A stretch of DNA of 8,940 bases, from contig JAUYEO010000347.1 in the NCBI GenBank assembly GCA_030689795.1, positions 1 to 8,940 of the forward strand, given 5' to 3'. Numbering within the stretch: the stretch's first letter is position 1; every line of letters starts with the position of its first letter. The position numbers and the translations under genes were made by a program. This document shows positions 5,812 through 8,940 of this stretch, in pieces. The stretch comes from Desulfobacterales bacterium. GTDB taxonomy: Bacteria; Desulfobacterota; Desulfobacteria; Desulfobacterales; RPRI01. The notes under the pieces are model-generated. The model ran no database searches. It was not told the DNA's origin and worked only from the letters and a program-made list of their open reading frames with translations.

Positions 5812-6375
5812 TTATTTCTTCACGCGTTCAACATATTGCCCGGTTCTTGTATCAATACGAACAAGTTCGCCTTCTTCAACAAAAGGAGGTACCTGAACAA
5901 CATATCCTGTTTCAAGAGTTGCTGGTTTGGTGCTGCCCGCAGCCGTGTCCCCTTTTGCCCATGGGTCTGCTTTAATTATCTTGAGATTGATAAAATTAGG
6001 AAGTGAAAGGCCAATAGCTTTTTCTCCAAAAAAAAGCACATCACATACCGTATTTTCCTTTAAAAAATTTTTTGCATCACCAACCTGGCCACCCATAAGA
6101 AATTCCTGTCCATAGGTTGATGTATTCATAAAACAGTAACCGTTCCCGTCTGAATATAAATATTCCATCTGATGCTCTTCAAGGTTTGCCTCGTTGAATT
6201 TATCACCAGACCTGAATGTTCTTTCAAATTGAGCGCCCGTTACCATGTTTTTGAGCTTGCATTTATAAAGGGCCTGGCCCTTGCCCGGCTTCACAAAATC
6301 AAACTGCACTACAACATATGGATCGCCGTCTATTTCAATTTTAAGACCCTTTTTCAGATCGCCGCTTTCATACAT
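5812..6375 (-). CDS. efp: Translation elongation factor P
   Basis: A 187-residue EF-P, full length, which binds ribosomes stalled at consecutive prolines and stimulates peptide bond formation. The three beta-barrel domains are present: a KOW-like N-terminal domain (about 1-62), a central OB domain (about 66-127) and a C-terminal OB domain (about 130-187) ending in the usual DTRTGQYVERV. The loop that reaches the peptidyl-transferase centre is KPGKGQA (29-35). Lys32 is at the site that the E. coli enzyme EpmA beta-lysylates, so a lysine-modified type is likely; no epmA or epmB lies in this window. The ATG is preceded by GGAGG at 6393-6389, but the spacing of 13 bases is long. The gene lies 56 bp downstream of the TrpF-like gene on the same strand and may be co-transcribed with it. 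Confidence 0.97.
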   Translation of the reverse strand: MYESGDLKKGLKIEIDGDPYVVVQFDFVKPGKGQALYKCKLKNMVTGAQFERTFRSGDKFNEANLEEHQMEYLYSDGNGYCFMNTSTYGQEFLMGGQVGDAKNFLKENTVCDVLFFGEKAIGLSLPNFINLKIIKADPWAKGDTAAGSTKPATLETGYVVQVPPFVEEGELVRIDTRTGQYVERVKK

Positions 6376-6431
6376 CTTGTTTGATTATCCTCCCTGATAA
6401 TTTTGTGCTGTTTTTTAGAAACCATAAATAT

Positions 6432-7187
6432 TTATACAGTTTCCGCTCTTCTTGATTCTTCAACAAACCGCTTCACCTTCGCCATGTTTTTTTTAAATCT
6501 GACCGCGTTGCCCTGCATATCACAGGCATTTGTCTGCGTGCAACTGTCGACTCCTGCAGGCTTTACAATTATTATCCCGTCAAAAACATTATCCGGTGAA
6601 AGTCCGCCTGCAAGTATCACAGGTATATTAGCAGAATCAACAAGTTTTCTTGCAATATCCCAGTCGCATGTAATGCCTGTAATTCCGACAAATCCGTTCA
6701 CTGGTTGATTATCAGGGATTGGGCCTGAATTGTTCATGATAACCGTGTCCGTTAAAAAAAAATCGCTGACATGTTCGAATATTTTTGCAAGTTCAATTGA
6801 AGAAAAGAATTCGGCGATTCCGGGTTGCGGAATCGGAATTGACCTCATCATGAGTATTTCAGGGAATCTTTCTTTGATATTCTCCTGCAAATCAACCAGG
6901 TAATCCAAACCGGATCGGTTGTTCTTATATCTATTCAGGTCTTCACAAAAGTGCACGATATCTGGTTTGTAAAAGTCAAGAGCATGTGAGATGGAATCGA
7001 TATCGGAAAAAAGGGGAATCAGGGAGCTTTTAGATGCCGAACTTCTCACGACATCAATTGTTTCTTTAAGCATCGGCCGTTTCAAACTTCCTTCCGGAGT
7101 CAGTACGCTCCCTATATGATCGACTCCGGCTTCAATGAGATCTTCTGCTTCATGAGGTGTCTGGATTTCATAAATCTGAATTATCAT
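6432..7187 (-). CDS. TrpF-like TIM-barrel protein (phosphoribosylanthranilate isomerase superfamily)
   Basis: A 251-residue (beta/alpha)8-barrel protein that aligns with TrpF over its length. It starts IQIYEIQTPHEAEDLIEAGVDHIG, keeps an Arg after the first turn (Arg37) and an Asp in FFLTDT (Asp147, at the place of the catalytic Asp), and has GITG...CDW (168-176) and the phosphate-binding ILAGGLSPDNV (191-201). However, the TrpF motif K-x-C-G-x-T is replaced: the catalytic cysteine position is Tyr6 and the glycine is Glu7. The C-terminal DVSSGVE is DSCTQTN (214-220). True isomerase activity is therefore doubtful, and a different sugar-phosphate or related reaction is possible. No tryptophan genes are nearby. 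The start is ATG at 7187 with GAGGAA about 11 bases upstream. It is likely the first gene of a unit with efp. Confidence 0.75.
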   Translation of the reverse strand: MIIQIYEIQTPHEAEDLIEAGVDHIGSVLTPEGSLKRPMLKETIDVVRSSASKSSLIPLFSDIDSISHALDFYKPDIVHFCEDLNRYKNNRSGLDYLVDLQENIKERFPEILMMRSIPIPQPGIAEFFSSIELAKIFEHVSDFFLTDTVIMNNSGPIPDNQPVNGFVGITGITCDWDIARKLVDSANIPVILAGGLSPDNVFDGIIIVKPAGVDSCTQTNACDMQGNAVRFKKNMAKVKRFVEESRRAETV

Positions 7188-7213
7188 ATATTAAATATTT
7201 CCTCAAAATTGAG

Positions 7214-7242
7214 TTGACATTTCATGCCATGTCTAACATATT
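7214..7242 (+). promoter_or_regulatory. Candidate guaA promoter
   Basis: A perfect -35, TTGACA (7214-7219), is followed after 17 bp by CATATT (7237-7242), which matches the -10 consensus at four of six positions. Initiation near 7249 would give a leader of about 86 nt. Two perfect TATAAT hexamers (7295-7300 and 7315-7320) lie closer to guaA but have no recognisable -35. The first would give a leader of about 28 nt; the second would start almost at the ribosome-binding site and is unlikely. Confidence 0.35.
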
Positions 7243-7262
7243 CTTTATCCTCAGACAAGCAA
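7235..7262 (-). promoter_or_regulatory. Candidate promoter of the TrpF-like/efp unit
   Basis: On the minus strand TTGCTT (7262-7257) and TATGTT (7240-7235) are 16 bp apart. Initiation near 7228 leaves a leader of about 40 nt before the ATG at 7187. This hexamer overlaps the plus-strand candidate -10 at 7237-7242, so the two divergent promoters might compete. Confidence 0.35.
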
Positions 7263-7334
7263 GACGCTTTGTGCTTCTGTGCCTTTGCCCGCATTATAAT
7301 CTGTGAACGACTACTATAATAAAAGGTATGACGT

Positions 7335-8864
7335 ATGATACTGATAATAGATTTTGGATCCCAGTACAATCAGCTTATAGCAAGACGAGTGCGTGAAAAT
7401 CTCGTTTATTGCAGGATCGAACCGCCGGCAATTGATATCGGTGAAATACGAAATCTTAATCCTGAAGGGATCATATTATCAGGCGGGCCATCAAGTATTT
7501 ATGAAAAAAACAGCCCTAAGATAGATAAGGAGATATTTAATCTCGGTATTCCCATTCTCGGGATTTGTTATGGAATGCAATTCATGGTTCATTCACTCGG
7601 CGGAAGCGTTGAAAGAGCCGGAAAACGGGAATACGGTTTTGCGGAGCTTCGAGTAAAAAGACAGGAAGGCGTTCTCAAAGATGTCGGCAGATCAACAAAA
7701 TGCTGGATGAGCCACGGAGATTCTATAAGAAAACTGCCTGAAGGCTTCATCGTCACAGCTTCAACGGAAAATACCAAAATAGCCGCGATAGTCCATAACA
7801 GCAAAAAACTTTACGGCCTGCAGTTTCATCCCGAAGTGGAGCACACGCCTCTGGGAAAGGAAATGCTTAAGAATTTTCTTTTTGACATATGCGGATGCAG
7901 ACACTCATGGACGATGAAGTCATTTGCAAAAAAAGCGACAGACGAAATAAGGGAAACTGTCGGAGATAAAAAAGTGATACTCGGATTGAGCGGAGGAGTC
8001 GATTCGTCTGTAACTGCAATGCTGATTCATAAAGCCATAGGAAGGCGTCTTACTTGTATTTTTGTCGACAACGGCCTGCTTAGAAAAAATGAAATGGAAA
8101 AGCTGAAAAAGACCCTGACTCGGAATCTCGATATCAATATCAGATTTGTCGATGCCGGAAGCAGATTTTTAAAAGGGCTTGCAGGAGTGACAGATCCTGA
8201 AAAGAAGCGCAAGATAATCGGCAGAATATTCATGGAGGTTTTTGAAGCTGAAGCAAAGAAGATAAAGGGCGTGGAATTTCTGGCACAGGGCACGCTTTAC
8301 CCTGATGTCATCGAATCGAGATCTGCCTTCGGCGGCCCGACTGCGGTAATAAAATCCCATCATAATGTAGGCGGTCTTCCGAAAAACATGAAGCTGAAAC
8401 TTGTCGAACCATTAAAGTATCTGTTCAAGGATGAGGTGCGCCGCCTCGGCAAAGCAATAGGGCTGCATGATGATATGATATGGAGACAGCCCTTTCCGGG
8501 GCCCGGATTATCCATAAGAGTAATTGGGGAAATCACAAAACAAAGGCTATCGATTCTGCGGGAGGTCGACGATATTCTGATTTCCGAGATTAAAAATGCA
8601 GGCCTCTACAGGAAGCTGTGGCAGTCTTTTTCTATTCTGCTCCCGTTGAAGAGCGTTGGAATAATGGGTGATCAGCGCACCTATGAAAATATTGTCGCAA
8701 TAAGGGCGGTTACGAGCAAGGACGCCATGACAGCCGACTGGGCCAAACTGCCTCATTCGCTGCTGGGAAAGATTTCAAACAGGATTATCAACGAGGTTGC
8801 GGGTGTAAACAGGGTTGTATATGATATTAGCTCAAAGCCGCCCGCAACCATTGAATGGGAATGA
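7335..8864 (+). CDS. guaA: GMP synthase (glutamine-hydrolysing)
   Basis: A 509-residue cytoplasmic enzyme that converts XMP to GMP with ATP and glutamine, the last step of guanine nucleotide synthesis. The class I glutamine amidotransferase domain is about residues 1-185, with the nucleophile Cys78 in GICYGMQ and its partners His165 and Glu167 in LQFHPEVEH. The ATP-pyrophosphatase domain begins near 195, with the P-loop SGGVDSS (219-225). The C-terminal dimerisation and XMP-binding domain covers about 385-509, with RQPFPGPGLSIRV, GDQRTYEN and the invariant end KPPATIEWE. The length is slightly short of the roughly 525 of E. coli because the N-terminus starts directly at ILIIDFGSQ. AAAAGG (7321-7326) is eight bases before the ATG at 7335. 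An earlier ATG at 7328 is out of frame. No guaB is in the window. Confidence 0.98.
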   Translation: MILIIDFGSQYNQLIARRVRENLVYCRIEPPAIDIGEIRNLNPEGIILSGGPSSIYEKNSPKIDKEIFNLGIPILGICYGMQFMVHSLGGSVERAGKREYGFAELRVKRQEGVLKDVGRSTKCWMSHGDSIRKLPEGFIVTASTENTKIAAIVHNSKKLYGLQFHPEVEHTPLGKEMLKNFLFDICGCRHSWTMKSFAKKATDEIRETVGDKKVILGLSGGVDSSVTAMLIHKAIGRRLTCIFVDNGLLRKNEMEKLKKTLTRNLDINIRFVDAGSRFLKGLAGVTDPEKKRKIIGRIFMEVFEAEAKKIKGVEFLAQGTLYPDVIESRSAFGGPTAVIKSHHNVGGLPKNMKLKLVEPLKYLFKDEVRRLGKAIGLHDDMIWRQPFPGPGLSIRVIGEITKQRLSILREVDDILISEIKNAGLYRKLWQSFSILLPLKSVGIMGDQRTYENIVAIRAVTSKDAMTADWAKLPHSLLGKISNRIINEVAGVNRVVYDISSKPPATIEWE

Positions 8865-8879
8865 GAGACCTTGGTCTCT
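8864..8879. repeat. Short palindrome at the guaA stop codon
   Basis: AGAGACC (8864-8870) and GGTCTCT (8873-8879) are separated by TT and begin on the last base of the guaA stop codon. The stem would be about six pairs with a four-base loop. No T-run follows, so it is not a convincing terminator. It may be a weak 3' hairpin, and readthrough into the next gene is plausible. Confidence 0.35.
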
Positions 8880-8898
8880 ATGAAAAATTAAGAAAGAA

Positions 8899-8940
8899 AT
8901 GATCAACATGGAAGAGAAAAAACAACCTGAATTTAAGATT
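8899..8940 (+). CDS. Partial CDS at the window edge, 5' end only
   Basis: The frame opens with ATG at 8899 and again at 8908, and runs off the window. Only 14 residues (or 11 from the second ATG, MEEKKQPEFKI) are visible. The purine-rich AAGAAAGAA at 8890-8899 suits the ATG at 8908 better. Charged starts of this kind resemble small DUF1844-type proteins that I remember from deltaproteobacteria, but 11 residues cannot establish that. Confidence 0.4.
   Translation, partial: MINMEEKKQPEFKI

Noticed and set aside
7184..7369. A 61-codon minus-strand frame between the TrpF-like gene and guaA
   Set aside because: It begins inside guaA, runs through the divergent promoter region, has no recognisable domain, and ends in an ATGA overlap that the AT-rich sequence could give by chance.

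Overview
The window is a compact stretch of bacterial housekeeping genes in a moderately AT-rich genome. Miniature repeats fill the few larger intergenic gaps. The protein styles suggest a Gram-negative deltaproteobacterium, most likely in the Desulfobacterales (Desulfobacterota): the GlmM phosphate loop RYSGTQPLCRVM, two tandem CNNM-type hemolysin-like proteins, and a TrpF-like protein beside EF-P. This placement is inferred from remembered family resemblance, not from a database search.

Layout. 1-331 holds no credible gene, only a small GC-richer patch with a hairpin. A conserved-looking 100-residue hypothetical protein (minus, 332-634) diverges from a Bax inhibitor-1/YccA-type membrane protein (plus, 708-1415). 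They share a 73-bp gap whose -10 hexamers overlap on opposite strands. The membrane protein converges on glmM (minus, 1600-2949) across a gap holding a 17-bp perfect inverted repeat and two near-identical CCCCG...CGGGG hairpins. The largest gap, 2950-3543, contains two miniature transposon-like elements (3082-3218 and 3261-3450), a degenerate third terminal repeat, and a structured leader. The leader precedes two overlapping CNNM/CBS genes (3544-4548 and 4545-5792), which are translationally coupled through a GTGA overlap. These converge, with only 19 bp between, on a minus-strand pair transcribed as TrpF-like (6432-7187) then efp (5812-6375). guaA (7335-8864) diverges from that pair. The start of one more plus-strand gene is cut by the window edge.

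Functions. glmM feeds amino-sugar precursors to peptidoglycan and LPS. guaA makes GMP. efp relieves ribosome stalling at proline runs. The CNNM pair probably handles divalent cations at the inner membrane. The BI-1 protein is probably a proton/calcium-sensitive membrane protein. There is no sign that the genes form one pathway. No new multi-gene system is evident. The observations most worth a second look are the TrpF-like protein lacking the catalytic cysteine, the nested miniature elements, the mutually exclusive hairpins in the CNNM leader, and the strand-symmetric promoters in both divergent gaps.
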